Counted from the stretch's first letter, positions 1-8,774 are shown. The stretch: DNA of 12,079 bases from Bacillus sp. JCM 19058 (GCA_001310555.1 BAXO01000127.1:1-12079), one strand, 5' to 3'. Made by a program: numbers and translations. The notes: generated by a model not told the origin, from the sequence alone.

Positions 1-30
1 GGGGGAATTGGAAGGTTTGAAAAGGAAAGC

Positions 31-973
31 ATGTTGAAAAAAAATCAGAAGTTAATTCTCTCAAATCAACATAAAACTAATTGGACTAAATCAGAAAAAA
101 TTGGGAGTTATATTTATTAGCCTTACCTGTAGTTGCATACTTTTTAATCTTTAAATATTTTCCTATGTATGGTGTTCAGATCGCGTTTAAAGATTTTGTT
201 GCAACCCAAGGGATATTAGGGAGTTCTTGGGTTGGATTTGAACATTTTATTCGTTTTTTTCAATAGTTTTTATTTTTGGAGATTGATACAAAATACAATT
301 GGACTAAGTTTGTACAATTTAGTTGTTGGGTTTCCAATTCCAATTATTTTAGCATTGCTAATCAATGAAATTCGTCAAAAATATTTCAAAAGTTTTGTGC
401 AAACAATTACTTATGCTCCTCACTTCCTTTCAACAGTTGTCGTTGTAGGAATGTTGTTTCTATTCTTATCACCTAATGGGCTCGTTAATCAAATAATAAA
501 CATAGTAGGTTTTGAAACAATTTCTTTTATGACACAGCCCGAGTGGTTTAAGACGACGTATGTGTTTTCTGGGGTTTGGCAACAGATGGGATGGAGCTCC
601 ATCATTTATCTTGCGGCTCTCTCTGGAATCGATCCACAGCTTCATGAGGCTGCTAAAATGGACGGTGCTAGTAGGTTGAGGAGAATTTGGCATATTAATT
701 TACCTGGTATTCGCTCGACAGTTATTATTTTACTAATTTTGCAGACTGGAAGTATCGTCAGCGTAGGCTTTGAAAAAGTTTTCTTAATGCAAAATGATTT
801 GAATATGGCGGCTTCGGATGTTATAGCCACTCATATTTACCGAACCGGAATAACAGGAGCACAGTATAGTTATTCCTCTGCTATTGGCTTATTCGAGTCT
901 GTCATTAATTTTTTTCATTCTCATTTTTGTGAACTATGCTGCAAGAAAAACTAGCGAAACGAGTTTATGGTAA
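31..973 (+). pseudogene. CUT1 sugar ABC importer permease, LplB-like (frameshifted as read)
   Basis: Inner-membrane permease of a carbohydrate ABC importer, partner of the permease that follows. The N-terminal frame starts at ATG 31 behind AAAGGA (21-26). Restored, it gives about 313 residues, the usual LplB length. It contains KYFPMYGVQIAFKDF, the family signature after the first membrane helix, and the EAA loop (EAAKMDGASRLRRIWHINLP) near residue 206, which contacts the ATPase. It ends YAARKTSETSLW and stops at 971-973. Three single-base frame breaks are visible: A6 at 95-100 (needs 7), T7 at 254-260 (needs 6) and T7 at 909-915 (needs 6). The largest unbroken piece is 232-954, but its TTG start and its last residues are frameshift artefacts. 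The 12 bases between its restored stop and the next start imply co-translation. Substrate cannot be read from sequence; family members carry oligosaccharides. Confidence 0.88.
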
Positions 974-985
974 GGAGTGATTCCG

Positions 986-1873
986 GTGAGGGAAAGTTTT
1001 GGAGATCGAATGTTTGGAATCACAGTATATATATCAATTACATTAGTCACTCTTGCCGTCATCTATCCGCTCTTATACGTACTAAGTGCTTCGTTCAGTG
1101 AGCCAGGAGCGGTATTGAGAGGTGAACTTTGGCTTTGGCCTGTGAATCCTACGCTAGACGCTTATCAAAGTGTATTTAATAATCAAGATGTTTGGACAGG
1201 TTTTCGTAACACCTTTCTGTACACAACTTTAGGAACACTGTTTAACCTTGTTTTGTCTGTTATGGTTGCTTATCCTTTATCGCGAAAAGATTTTTATGGG
1301 AGGAGAATTCTTACAATTTTCCTAGTATTCACAATGTTCTTCAATGGAGGAATGATTCCAACATACTTGCTTGTTAGGGATCTAGGTATGTTGAATACTA
1401 TTTGGGCAATTATAGTGCCGGGTGCTGTTTCCGTTTACAATGTCATTATTATTCGGACATTCTTTCAAAATATTCCCGAAGAATTGAAAGAATCGGCTGA
1501 ACTGGATGGCTGTTCAAATATACAGTACCTTTTAAGGATCTTACTACCGCTATCCAAACCAGTAATTGCAGTGATGATACTTTTTTATGGGGTTAGTCAA
1601 TGGAATGCATTTTTTGATGCATTAATTTATTTAACGGATCGTGGGCTCTATCCATTACAACTATTTTTACGGGAGATGTTAATTCAGGAGCAAATGGCTG
1701 ATATGATTCAGCTTGCGGATTCAACATTAGATGCCCATGCAATGCGAATTGAAGGGATTAAATATGCAGTTGTTATTGTTGCAAGTTTACCTATGCTTAT
1801 TCTTTATCCCTTTTTACAGCGTTTTTTTTGTCAAGGGAGTCATGATTGGCTCTTTAAAGGGATGAAGCTTTGA
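986..1873 (+). CDS. CUT1 sugar ABC importer permease, YtcP/LplC-like
   Basis: Second permease of the importer. I choose GTG 986, not GTG 977, because AAGGAG at 972-977 would overlap the earlier start but sits 8 bases before 986. The protein starts MRESFGDRMFGITVYIS, the typical YtcP start (ESFGDR, then helix 1 with YPLLYVLSASFS). The EAA-type loop ESAELDGCSNIQYLLRILLP begins near residue 169. Five to six hydrophobic segments are seen. The C-terminus as read is abnormal: family members end FLQ-RFF-V-KG-V-M-I-GSLKG. Removing one T from the T8 run at 1822-1829 gives exactly that ending, with a stop at 1863-1865 and 292 residues. As read the frame runs to 1873 (295 residues) with about 14 scrambled residues. 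It follows the lplB-like gene with 12 bases between and precedes the lipoprotein gene by about 120. Confidence 0.92.
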   Translation: MRESFGDRMFGITVYISITLVTLAVIYPLLYVLSASFSEPGAVLRGELWLWPVNPTLDAYQSVFNNQDVWTGFRNTFLYTTLGTLFNLVLSVMVAYPLSRKDFYGRRILTIFLVFTMFFNGGMIPTYLLVRDLGMLNTIWAIIVPGAVSVYNVIIIRTFFQNIPEELKESAELDGCSNIQYLLRILLPLSKPVIAVMILFYGVSQWNAFFDALIYLTDRGLYPLQLFLREMLIQEQMADMIQLADSTLDAHAMRIEGIKYAVVIVASLPMLILYPFLQRFFCQGSHDWLFKGMKL

Positions 1874-1987
1874 TAATAAGACTCTCTTATCAATGGTAGA
1901 CGGACTAGGTTAAGCCAATGAATCGTTAGAACACGAGAGGAAAGCTGCTTGTTTGTTACAATAAATTAATGAAAGAGGGATGAAAAA

Positions 1988-3607
1988 ATGCATAAGAGGT
2001 ATTACTTGGCGGTTATTATAGCTTTTAGCATGTTCCTATTTATCGGATGTCAATCAGATACTGCCACCGAAGTAAATGAGAGTGCAGCAGACAGTAATCT
2101 AACTGACTCGGGATTTCCAATTGTCAAAGAGCCAATTGACTTAACGTTTTTTACCGGTAAACCTCCTAATACAGGGAATAGCTATGAAGATACATTAGTA
2201 TGGGAAACCTATAGAGAACTAACGGATATAAATGTCGAGTTTCAGTTAATTCCATTTAGTGCTCTAGAGGAACGACGAAATTTATCATTAGCAAGTGGAG
2301 ACTACCCTGATGCTTTTCATACTGCCCGCTTATCTACTAATGACTTAATTCGTTATGGTGAACAAGGGGTGCTGATCCCGTTAAATGATTTAATTAAAGA
2401 ACATGCGCCTAATTTCCAAAAAAATTCTAGAGGGAAATCCAGATCTCGAAAAAGGGCTGACCATGCCCGATGGAAATATTTACTCCCTTCCAAGATACTT
2501 TGATCCAGAATTTTTGTCTTTAGCAATTGGTTCTCCACTTTGGATCAATGAGGATTGGTTACAAAAGCTTGATATGGATGAGCCAGAAACAACTGAAGAG
2601 TTTTATCAATACCTTAAAGCAGTAAAAGAAACTGATTTGCTTGGCGATAATTCAGGGAATGAAGTTCCACTTAGCGCAATGAATGTATCTGCTATTATTG
2701 CCCATTTAAAAGGTGCATGGGGGCTAGGGAATAGAGGTGTGGGGAACTCTACTGTTGATTTAGATCCTAAGACGAATACATTACGTTTTATTCAGACGGA
2801 TCCGTATTATAAAGAAGTGCTTGAATATGTAAATAAATTATACTCTGAAGGGTTGATTGATCCGGAAATCTATAATTCGTATGAATCGCCGGAATTTTTT
2901 TGCTAAAGGAGCTACAGGAAATTTGGGGGCAATTGTAGTAGGAAATCCGATTGCTACTATGGGTCAGGAACAATATATAGGATTAGCGCCTTTAGAAGGT
3001 CCGTATGGTGAGCGCCTTCAATCACAAATTAGACCATCACTTCTTGATACTGGCTCGTTTGCGATCACTGATAAAAACGAACATCCTGAGGCAACGATTC
3101 GTTGGATGGATTATTTTTATAGCGATGAGGGAGCAAGATTGTTTTTTATGGGAATCGAAGGAGAGACCTTTGAAGAAACAGAAGATGGACAATTTGTTTA
3201 TGTGGATAGCATTAATAATCCAGCTGATGGATTGACACAGGATCAGGCGTTAGCTGAATATTTTACCTGGTTAGGCGGGGGATACCCAGGGATGATAAAG
3301 CAAGAGTTTTTCCAAGGGTCGGAAGGATTGCCAAATGCGATAGAAGCTGGAAAGAAAACAGAGGAGTTTCTTCCAGATGAGATTTGGAGCAGTTTTAGCT
3401 TTGACGTAGAGGAATTAACTTTTTTTAGAAACGACGGGTTCAGATCTAACAACTTTTATAGAGGAAACGGAAGCTCAATTTGTAACAGGGACTAAGCCAT
3501 TTAGCGAATGGGATAGTTATGTTGAACAACTTGAAAATCTAGGTTTGAGTCGTTACATGGAAATAATGGAAGCTGCTTATGAACGTAATGTATCAGGAAA
3601 TGAATGA
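1988..3607 (+). pseudogene. Sugar-binding lipoprotein of the importer, LplA-like (frameshifted as read)
   Basis: Extracellular solute receptor for the two permeases upstream. ATG 1988 follows an AGAGGG ribosome site. The N-terminus is a lipoprotein signal: MHKRYY, a hydrophobic core and lipobox FIGC with Cys21, followed by an acidic Ser/Thr linker. Restored length is about 538 residues, typical of LplA-type binding proteins, which are longer than MalE-like ones. Recognisable family segments include PIDLTFFTG, SGDYPDAFHTARL, MPDGNIYSLPRYFD, WINEDWLQKLDMDEPETTEE, GSFAITDKNEHPEATIRWMDY and the C-terminal Y-ERN end. Three one-base gains split it: A7 at 2418-2424, T7 at 2895-2901 and T7 at 3420-3426 (each needs 6). 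The open pieces are 1988-2503, about 2426-2906 and about 2890-3495, with a last piece that reaches the true stop TGA at 3605-3607. A terminator follows 60 bases later. Confidence 0.87.
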
Positions 3608-3667
3608 AGTGAATGTAAGGTGCTTCATTGTAAGGGATATAGGAACAAAGAATTCATAAAGAAAAGT

Positions 3668-3693
3668 TAGGGAGCCAATGTGCTCCCTATTTT
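3668..3693 (+). terminator. Rho-independent terminator of the importer operon
   Basis: A perfect 8-bp stem, TAGGGAGC (3668-3675) with GCTCCCTA (3682-3689), encloses a 6-base loop (CAATGT) and runs directly into TTTTTA. It lies 60 bases after the restored stop of the LplA-like gene and closes the importer transcript. Confidence 0.85.
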
Positions 3694-4022
3694 TATTGAT
3701 CATTACGTTCACTCTATGAAAAATCAAATTATTATTTTTAGTATGGAGAAGTTACTAATCATAGAAGAGTGAGCGAAACAACGAGTTTGTGCTAAACAAT
3801 TAATCTTTTTTTTGTACATGAAGGGTGAATCAGTTTAAAGCGTAGACGCGGCGGTTAGAAGTATAGTAACCTAACGGTGATCTGCACTAGAGTTCCTATT
3901 AAGATGTTTTTTTGGAGCAAGCACATCTAGTTAAATAGTTTCTAATGTAAATTATAAATCAAAATACCTATCACACCAATTGACAGATATGAACGAATTT
4001 ATAAAAAAATTTAAAAAAAGGA

Positions 4023-4051
4023 TTGCATCTATTTACTAATATTGATACTCT
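4023..4051 (+). promoter_or_regulatory. Putative sigma-A promoter for the BNR gene
   Basis: TTGCAT (4023-4028), a 17-base spacer and TACTCT (4046-4051). The -35 is good; the -10 matches TATAAT at its first, second and last bases only. The operator-like site starts 7 bases after the -10, so a bound repressor would cover the start point. The same arrangement is found before lacI (TTGCAA-17-TACTGT, then the operator), and this recurrence is the main support. Confidence 0.5.
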
Positions 4052-4058
4052 TTAAATA

Positions 4059-4075
4059 GAAACCGATTACTAAAA
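4059..4075 (+). promoter_or_regulatory. LacI-type operator, copy 1
   Basis: GAAACCGATTACTAAAA. Centred on CG (4064-4065), as in most LacI-family operators. It matches the other copies across CGATTACTAAA. It lies just downstream of a putative -10, so it would act as a repression site for the BNR gene. Confidence 0.65.
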
Positions 4076-4105
4076 GCCAACCCATATGAAGAACGGTATA
4101 CTTGC

Positions 4106-4151
4106 TTATGAAACGAAGAGCGAGTAAACAAGCTCGATGTTTAGATCATAA
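4106..4151 (+). other. Imperfect hairpin in the BNR leader
   Basis: Nested arms TTATGAAAC (4106-4114) / GTTT..TCATAA (4139-4151) and GAGC (4118-4121) / GCTC (4132-4135) fold around a 10-base loop, with a 3-by-3 internal loop and a small bulge. No T tract follows, so it is not a simple terminator. It would lie in the 5' leader of the BNR transcript. Function unknown; it could be chance. Confidence 0.25.
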
Positions 4152-4296
4152 ATAGGAATCGTCTAAGTATGGATTGCTAGGAGTAAATGCACTATTGAGG
4201 GCGCTGTCATTGAGTTTTAAAGGGAACTTTCTTAACTGCCTTTTATAGGGAGAAATTGAAATGTCGCATATCCAAATAACATTTCATGAAGAACAA

Positions 4297-4312
4297 TTTA
4301 GTAATCGATTTC
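4297..4312 (-). promoter_or_regulatory. LacI-type operator, copy 2 (reverse orientation)
   Basis: On the - strand it reads GAAATCGATTACTAAA, identical to copy 1 except T for C at the fifth base. Its centre is about 241 bp from that of copy 1, close to 23 helical turns. A repressor tetramer could therefore loop the DNA between them, but whether this repressor tetramerises cannot be read here. Confidence 0.62.
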
Positions 4313-4462
4313 TTTTTTCTTGTTTTAATAATGCGTAAGTGAAGCCATTTATTTTTAGATTGGCCATACTAATTTTGAAAGGGGGATTGAAAAGCTTCCG
4401 TTAATTATCGGGATTTAAATATGAGTAGAGAATGAAGCGTCACCTAAGGAGGATGAATATTG

Positions 4463-5670
4463 ATGAGAGGGGAGGACTGCAGAAATTTCACTTCGGATGG
4501 AGCATGGTGTTTTTTTTGCAGACCCACGAGCAATCTATTATGAAGGAGAGCATAAGCGAACGTATGTCGGTTACTTGACAAGGGGTGGCGATATTATGGT
4601 TGGTTATTATGATCATCGTGACAATACGGTTTCATCTTCATTGATTAAGAAGGAATTTCAAATCGATGACCATGCCAATCCGACGCTTTATCTCGAGGAA
4701 AATGGGAATATAACTGTTTTTTATTCAGCCCATAACGGAGCAAAAATGTACTATCGAACATCGGAGTTACCAGAGAATATTTCGACATTTGGCCCAGAAA
4801 AAAACAGTCGTGACGAATAACGATGGAAAAAAAGGGTATACATACCCCTCTCCGATTTATTTAAAAAGTGAGCAACTGTTGCTGTTGTTTTGGCGAGGAG
4901 GAAATTTTAAACCGACATTGTCTATCCGCAAAGATGGGGAGTATTGGTCAGAGGCCAAGACATTGATACAAGGTGATGGTTTCAGGCCGTATATTCGCTT
5001 TGCATCAAACCATATCGATACTATTTATTTTAGTTTCACAGACGGGCATCCCAATGAGTCCAAAAATAATATTTATTGTGGATACTACCGGAATGGATAT
5101 CTTTACCGAGCCAATGGCGAGCAGATAAAGCGATTGGACGACTTACCTCTTCTCCCTAAGGAAATAGGAATTATTTATGATGCAAAGAAACATGGTACCA
5201 ATACGTGGGTGTGGGACATGGCCGTCGATCAGACGGGGAACCCGGTTATTGTCTATGCTGTATTTGAGTCCGAAACCGATCATCGTTACTATTATAGCCG
5301 TTGGACAGGTGAAAGTTGGATAACTAATGAGATTACTCGTGCCGGATCTTGGTTTCCACAAACCCCAATAGGTGAATCAGAACGAGAAACCTATTATTCT
5401 GGAGGGATTATATTAGATCCCCAAGACCCGTCCAATGTCTATTTATCCCGCCCGAAAAATAGGATATTTGAAATCGAGCATTGGCGAACGACAGATTATG
5501 GAAGTAAGTGGTCCAGTTCGGCAATCACTCAAGATTCGTCCAAGAATAATGTACGTCCGTTTATTGCGCGGGGACACCGAAACGGTGCCGCAGTCTTACT
5601 ATGGATGCATGGTGACTATACTCATTATACCGATTATCAAACAGCGATTAAAATCAAGTTAATTGAATGA
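4463..5670 (+). pseudogene. BNR_4-family beta-propeller protein, probable intracellular glycan lyase/hydrolase (frameshifted as read)
   Basis: Restored length is about 401 residues, starting at ATG 4463 (or TTG 4460) behind AAGGAGG (4446-4452). The start gives MRGEDCRNFTSDGAWCFFADPRAIYY, the usual N-terminal blade of BNR_4 (PF15892) proteins. No signal peptide, so probably cytoplasmic. Family segments in order: VGYYDH, DDHANP (His70), SAHNG (His90), GYTYPSPIYL, RGGNFKPT, FTDGHPNES (His195), WVWDMAVD, SETDHRYYYSRW (His273), AGSWFPQTPIGE, YYSGGIILDPQDPS, KNNVRPF. The fold is shared with ulvan lyases of PL24/PL25, but many relatives are uncharacterised, so lyase activity is inference. Two one-base gains break the frame: T8 at 4510-4517 (needs 7) and A7 at 4798-4804 (needs 6). 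Open pieces are 4497-4820 and 4789-5670. Two operators lie upstream and a second sugar receptor follows. Confidence 0.83.
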
Positions 5671-5723
5671 CCCTATTCGTAATAGCTGCATCTTGAATGT
5701 AGGCAGATTTAAAAGAAATAAAA

Positions 5724-5740
5724 AGTAATCGATTACTAAA
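5724..5740 (+). promoter_or_regulatory. LacI-type operator, copy 3 (perfect palindrome)
   Basis: AGTAATCGATTACT at 5724-5737 is a perfect 14-bp palindrome, followed by the AAA shared by other copies. It lies 100 bases before the second lipoprotein gene. I see no convincing promoter around it; TTGAAT at 5693 with a poor -10 is the nearest candidate. Confidence 0.7.
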
Positions 5741-5839
5741 GAAAATGCCTTTAAGTTCACCTAGATCCGCTCAATGTTCTGAATTAAAAGTAAATAGTCG
5801 AGTGACGAACACCTTTAATAAATAAGGAGTGAACGAATA

Positions 5840-7205
5840 ATGAAAAGGGCTAAAATTCAGTTACTTTCACTGCTTTTGCTGTTGAATACTACAGTGCTCG
5901 CTGGCTGCTTTGGAGATGATTCCGTTACTGGGAATGAGGATGAGGAGGGGGATGATACTGCACGAGCCGATGCTGTAGATGAACCAGTAACTTTACATGT
6001 GTATGATATTAATGCGGGTATTTCCGAAGATGTATTTAACGAGTTGTTTATTGCTCCGGTGGGAGAAGCACATCCGAATCTATCGTTTGAACATACGACA
6101 GGTAGCGCCTAGACGGCTTAGAAGACATGATGGCTTCAAGAGAGGTTCCCGATATTATAACGGCGTCATTTAGCCAATTCCCTCATTTAATGCGGATGGA
6201 ATTAGCGAGTGATTTACGACCACTTGCAGAGAAAAATCATATGAATCTCGATCGTTTTGACCCTGTAGTAATAGAAATTACTGAACAATTTGGGCAGGCC
6301 GGAGAGTTGTATGGGATTCCATTTTCGATGAACACGGGTGTTCTCGCATATAATAAAGATATCTTTGATTTGTTCGGTGTCGACTATTTAACAGATGGTA
6401 TGACTTGGAATGAGGTAATGGAGGTTGCTAGACAATTATCTGGCGAACAAGGGGGAGCAAGTTATCTCGGACTAGCACCACAGGCGCACATAACCTCACT
6501 CGTGCATACCCTTTACCAGTAGTAGATGAAGCTACGGAAGAAGTCGTGATCGAGAATGGAGCTTACAGTGAAGGCTACCGCGAAGTGTTTAGCTTGATAA
6601 GGGACATGTATCGCGTTCCAGGTGCGATTGATGATGGAGGCAATCCGGTTGCGGCAAATTCGAATGTATTTATCAATCAAGCGGTAGCAATGCTGCCTAA
6701 CTGGATTGCAGCTATGACCATTTTGTTAGACGATTTTGAAGAGGCTGGTTTGAGTAATTGGGACGTTGTGTCTTGGCCGGTGTTTGAACATGAACCGGGT
6801 GTAGGAAGACAGGCGGATTTTCATGTGATGATTCTCCCGCCAACGAGTGAAAATCATGATGCCGCTTTTAACGTGGTGGAAACGTTAGTTAGTGAAGAAA
6901 ATCAGGAAAAAATGAATAGTGGTGAACGAGGATTAGGTACGAGGGTAACGGTACTAGATGATCAAGAAATGAGAATGAATTATGGATCAGAATTTCCGCA
7001 ATTTGCAGATAAGAATATCGAAGGAATTTTTACTGTTGATACTGCAACTGTGCCACCGCTCACACCTTATACGGATGAAATACACTCGATTTTACAAAAT
7101 GTAGCCGTTCAAATGGGTACTGAGGATTTAGATGTTAACACAGCATTGCGTATCGCACAGGAGGAAGCGGAAATAGTCGTTCAAGAAATGAAGCAGCAAG
7201 AATAA
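5840..7205 (+). pseudogene. Family 1 extracellular sugar-binding lipoprotein (frameshifted as read)
   Basis: A second, different solute receptor, about 455 residues when restored, close to MalE-type length. ATG 5840 follows AAGGAG (5824-5829). A lipoprotein signal is clear: MKRAKIQ, a Leu-rich core, and lipobox LAGC with Cys23, then a very acidic linker. Family segments include MMASREVPDIITAS, ELYGIPFSMNTGVLAYNKDI, FGVDYLTDGMTWNEVMEVA, an AMLPNW region and a C-terminal helix. Two one-base losses split it. CC at 6108-6109 should be CCC (joins GSA to LDGLEDMMAS). CC at 6494-6495 should probably be CCC (gives ITLTRAYPLPVVDEAT); this second position is less certain. Open pieces are 5840-6112, about 6110-6522 and about 6496-7205. 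No permease adjoins it; it may share the upstream permeases or partners elsewhere. Confidence 0.85.
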
Positions 7206-7373
7206 TCGATGTCTTCAACAATAGTGCTTTTAATAATTCCTTAGGATTTTTTCTAGTAACTGCTATGGCCAATACAGACATTACATTTCCTAAAAACACA
7301 ATCGTTCATATAGGTCGAGGGTAAACAAGTAGTATTAAGCTGGCATGCCAAGACATTAAACGTATGAAAATAG

Positions 7374-7402
7374 TTGCAATCCTCTAAAAATACTGATACT
7401 GT
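7374..7402 (+). promoter_or_regulatory. Putative sigma-A promoter of lacI
   Basis: TTGCAA (7374-7379), a 17-base spacer and TACTGT (7397-7402). The start point would fall near 7409, at the edge of the operator at 7411. The -35, spacer length, -10 and distance to the operator closely match the candidate before the BNR gene. Confidence 0.55.
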
Positions 7403-7410
7403 TTTAGAAA

Positions 7411-7426
7411 GCAATCGATTACTAAA
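7411..7426 (+). promoter_or_regulatory. LacI-type operator, copy 4, in front of the repressor gene
   Basis: GCAATCGATTACTAAA, one base different from copy 3 across the shared 16 bases. It sits between the putative -10 and the ribosome site of the LacI-family gene, so autorepression is the simple reading. Confidence 0.72.
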
Positions 7427-7440
7427 AAGGATGAAAGCAA

Positions 7441-8483
7441 ATGAAAAAACATGCAACTATTTATGATATAGCAAAGAAAGCCAAAACGTCGACAGCTACT
7501 GTTTCCCGCGTGTTAAGCAATAGTAATTATCCAGTGAGGGCGGAGCTTAAGGAACGGATCCAAAAGGTAGCCAAAGAATTGAACTACATTCCAAATATGA
7601 TCGGGCGGCAATTGAAAACGAATAATAGTATGACGATCGGGGTGATTATTCCTTCGATTACTAACCCATTTTACTCTTCAATCGTTTTAGGGATAGAAGA
7701 TATTGCCAGAGATAGAGGTTATCATGTTCTTCTTTGTAATTCTCATCGTACTCCTGAACTTGAAGAAGAGTATTTAACAACTCTGTTTGAGAAACAAGTG
7801 AAAGGGATCATTGTTTCATCAATTTCGCATAAGAAAGAGTTGCTGGATGAGCTGATGCAAATGGGGTTAAATATTGTCGCTCTTGACCAAACAATTGAAG
7901 GGCTAAATAGTAGCCAAATTCACTTTGATTTTAAAAAAGGTGGTTACTTGGCGACTGAATATTTGATCGAAAAGGGACATCAAAAAATTGCCTTCATAAG
8001 TTCACCATTAACTCGTCCGAGCCGCTTAAGCGTTTTCCAAGGCTATCAAGAAGCTTTACAGAAGCATGGGATCGAAGTCAATGAAGCAATGATTCAAATT
8101 GCCTCACGAGAAGAGGAAATTTCTGATAAAAACTATGAATTTACGAACGGAATTGAATTCACTCGTCAGCTCTTAGCGGGGACGGACCTGCCAACAGCGA
8201 TATTCGTCTGTAATGATATGACTGCCTTTGGTGTCATGAATGAATTGGTAGCACAGGCATAAAGATACCTGAAGAGATGTCTGTTGTCGGCTTTGATAAT
8301 ATTGAATTCTCACAAATGGTCTCTCCGCCTTTAACAACCGTCCAGCAACCAGATTATGAAATGGGCAAAATGGCGTGTCATTTATTAATTGATCAATTAA
8401 CAGGAAAAAGAACCGATAATATTGACATTACGCTGCAACCGAAAATTATTGAGCGTCAATCAACTCAGGCATTGAAAAGGTAG
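7441..8483 (+). pseudogene. LacI-family transcriptional repressor (frameshifted as read)
   Basis: Probable local regulator of the locus. ATG 7441 has AAGGATG (7427-7433) 7 bases upstream. The N-terminal helix-turn-helix is intact: ATIYDIAKKAKTSTATVSRVL, the hinge-helix region ELNYIPNMIGRQLKT, then the periplasmic-binding-protein-like core with IGVIIPSITNPFYSSIVLGI, TEYLIEKGHQKIAFIS and IFVCNDMTAFGVM. One base is missing at 8256-8257: GG read for GGG would join VAQ to GIKIPEEMSVVGFDNIEFS, a classic LacI-family junction, giving about 347 residues. As read the protein would stop at 8262 and lack the last third of its effector domain; the remainder is open at 8277-8483. The closest putative operator lies just upstream, with three more sites or site pairs at neighbouring genes. 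The inducer is unknown; a breakdown product of the imported glycan is likely. Confidence 0.9.
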
Positions 8484-8758
8484 TGACCTCCTCATTTGAG
8501 TATAATTGTCACTATATTCAAACTAGCTTGTTAAACTTAGTGAATAGTTGAAGCACTGCTGAATGAAAGGTAGTGGGGAGGTGGCAAAACGATAATTCCA
8601 CCCCCTTCTCGACAAAATACTGTCTTTGTTCTTTGCTAGGGGGCCATTATTGTGCTAAGCAAAGTATGTTCAATTCTCAATTATAGGTTGCGAGCACGAG
8701 GGTATGAGGATAGTCATGAGCGAAATGCTAGCTGCCGAATAATAAATTCTCATAAAAA

Positions 8759-8774
8759 GAAACCGATTACTTTA
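8759..8774 (+). promoter_or_regulatory. LacI-type operator, copy 5, before the dehydrogenase operon
   Basis: GAAACCGATTACTTTA is identical to copy 1 over its first 13 bases and diverges after. It lies about 145 bases upstream of the first dehydrogenase start and is the only copy before this three-gene operon. Confidence 0.62.

Larger units (their letters stand above)
3697..4462. other. Long gene-poor region before the BNR gene
   Basis: About 770 bases with no credible gene on either strand. No open frame combines a ribosome site with family-like sequence. It holds a promoter candidate (4023-4051), two operator-like sites (4059-4075 and 4297-4312), an imperfect hairpin (4106-4151) and the BNR ribosome site AAGGAGG (4446-4452). 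The stretch at about 3835-3895 has locally higher G+C than its surroundings and is unexplained; it could be a relic, but I see no terminal repeats or transposase. If the 4023 promoter drives the BNR gene, the leader RNA is about 400 nt. Confidence 0.5.

Noticed and set aside
977..985. Upstream GTG starts for three genes (977, 8895, 10871)
   Set aside because: Each lies inside or at the edge of the ribosome binding site; the starts at 986, 8904 and 10877 have proper spacing and better N-termini.
95..4804. Programmed ribosomal frameshifting at the A/T runs
   Set aside because: There are too many sites in unrelated genes, no stimulatory structures, and the breaks fall in the middle of ordinary domains where the family has none.
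5676..5688. CTATT/AATAG hairpin after the BNR gene as a terminator
   Set aside because: A 5-bp A/T-rich stem with no T run; no clear terminator was found between this gene and the next.
7238..7252. TCCTTAGGA followed by T6 as a terminator after the second receptor
   Set aside because: The stem would be three base pairs, too short to terminate.
8569..8610. G/C-rich inverted repeat as a terminator for lacI
   Set aside because: GGTGG/CCACC pairs only over 5 bases with a mismatch beyond, the loop is about 13 bases and no T tract follows.
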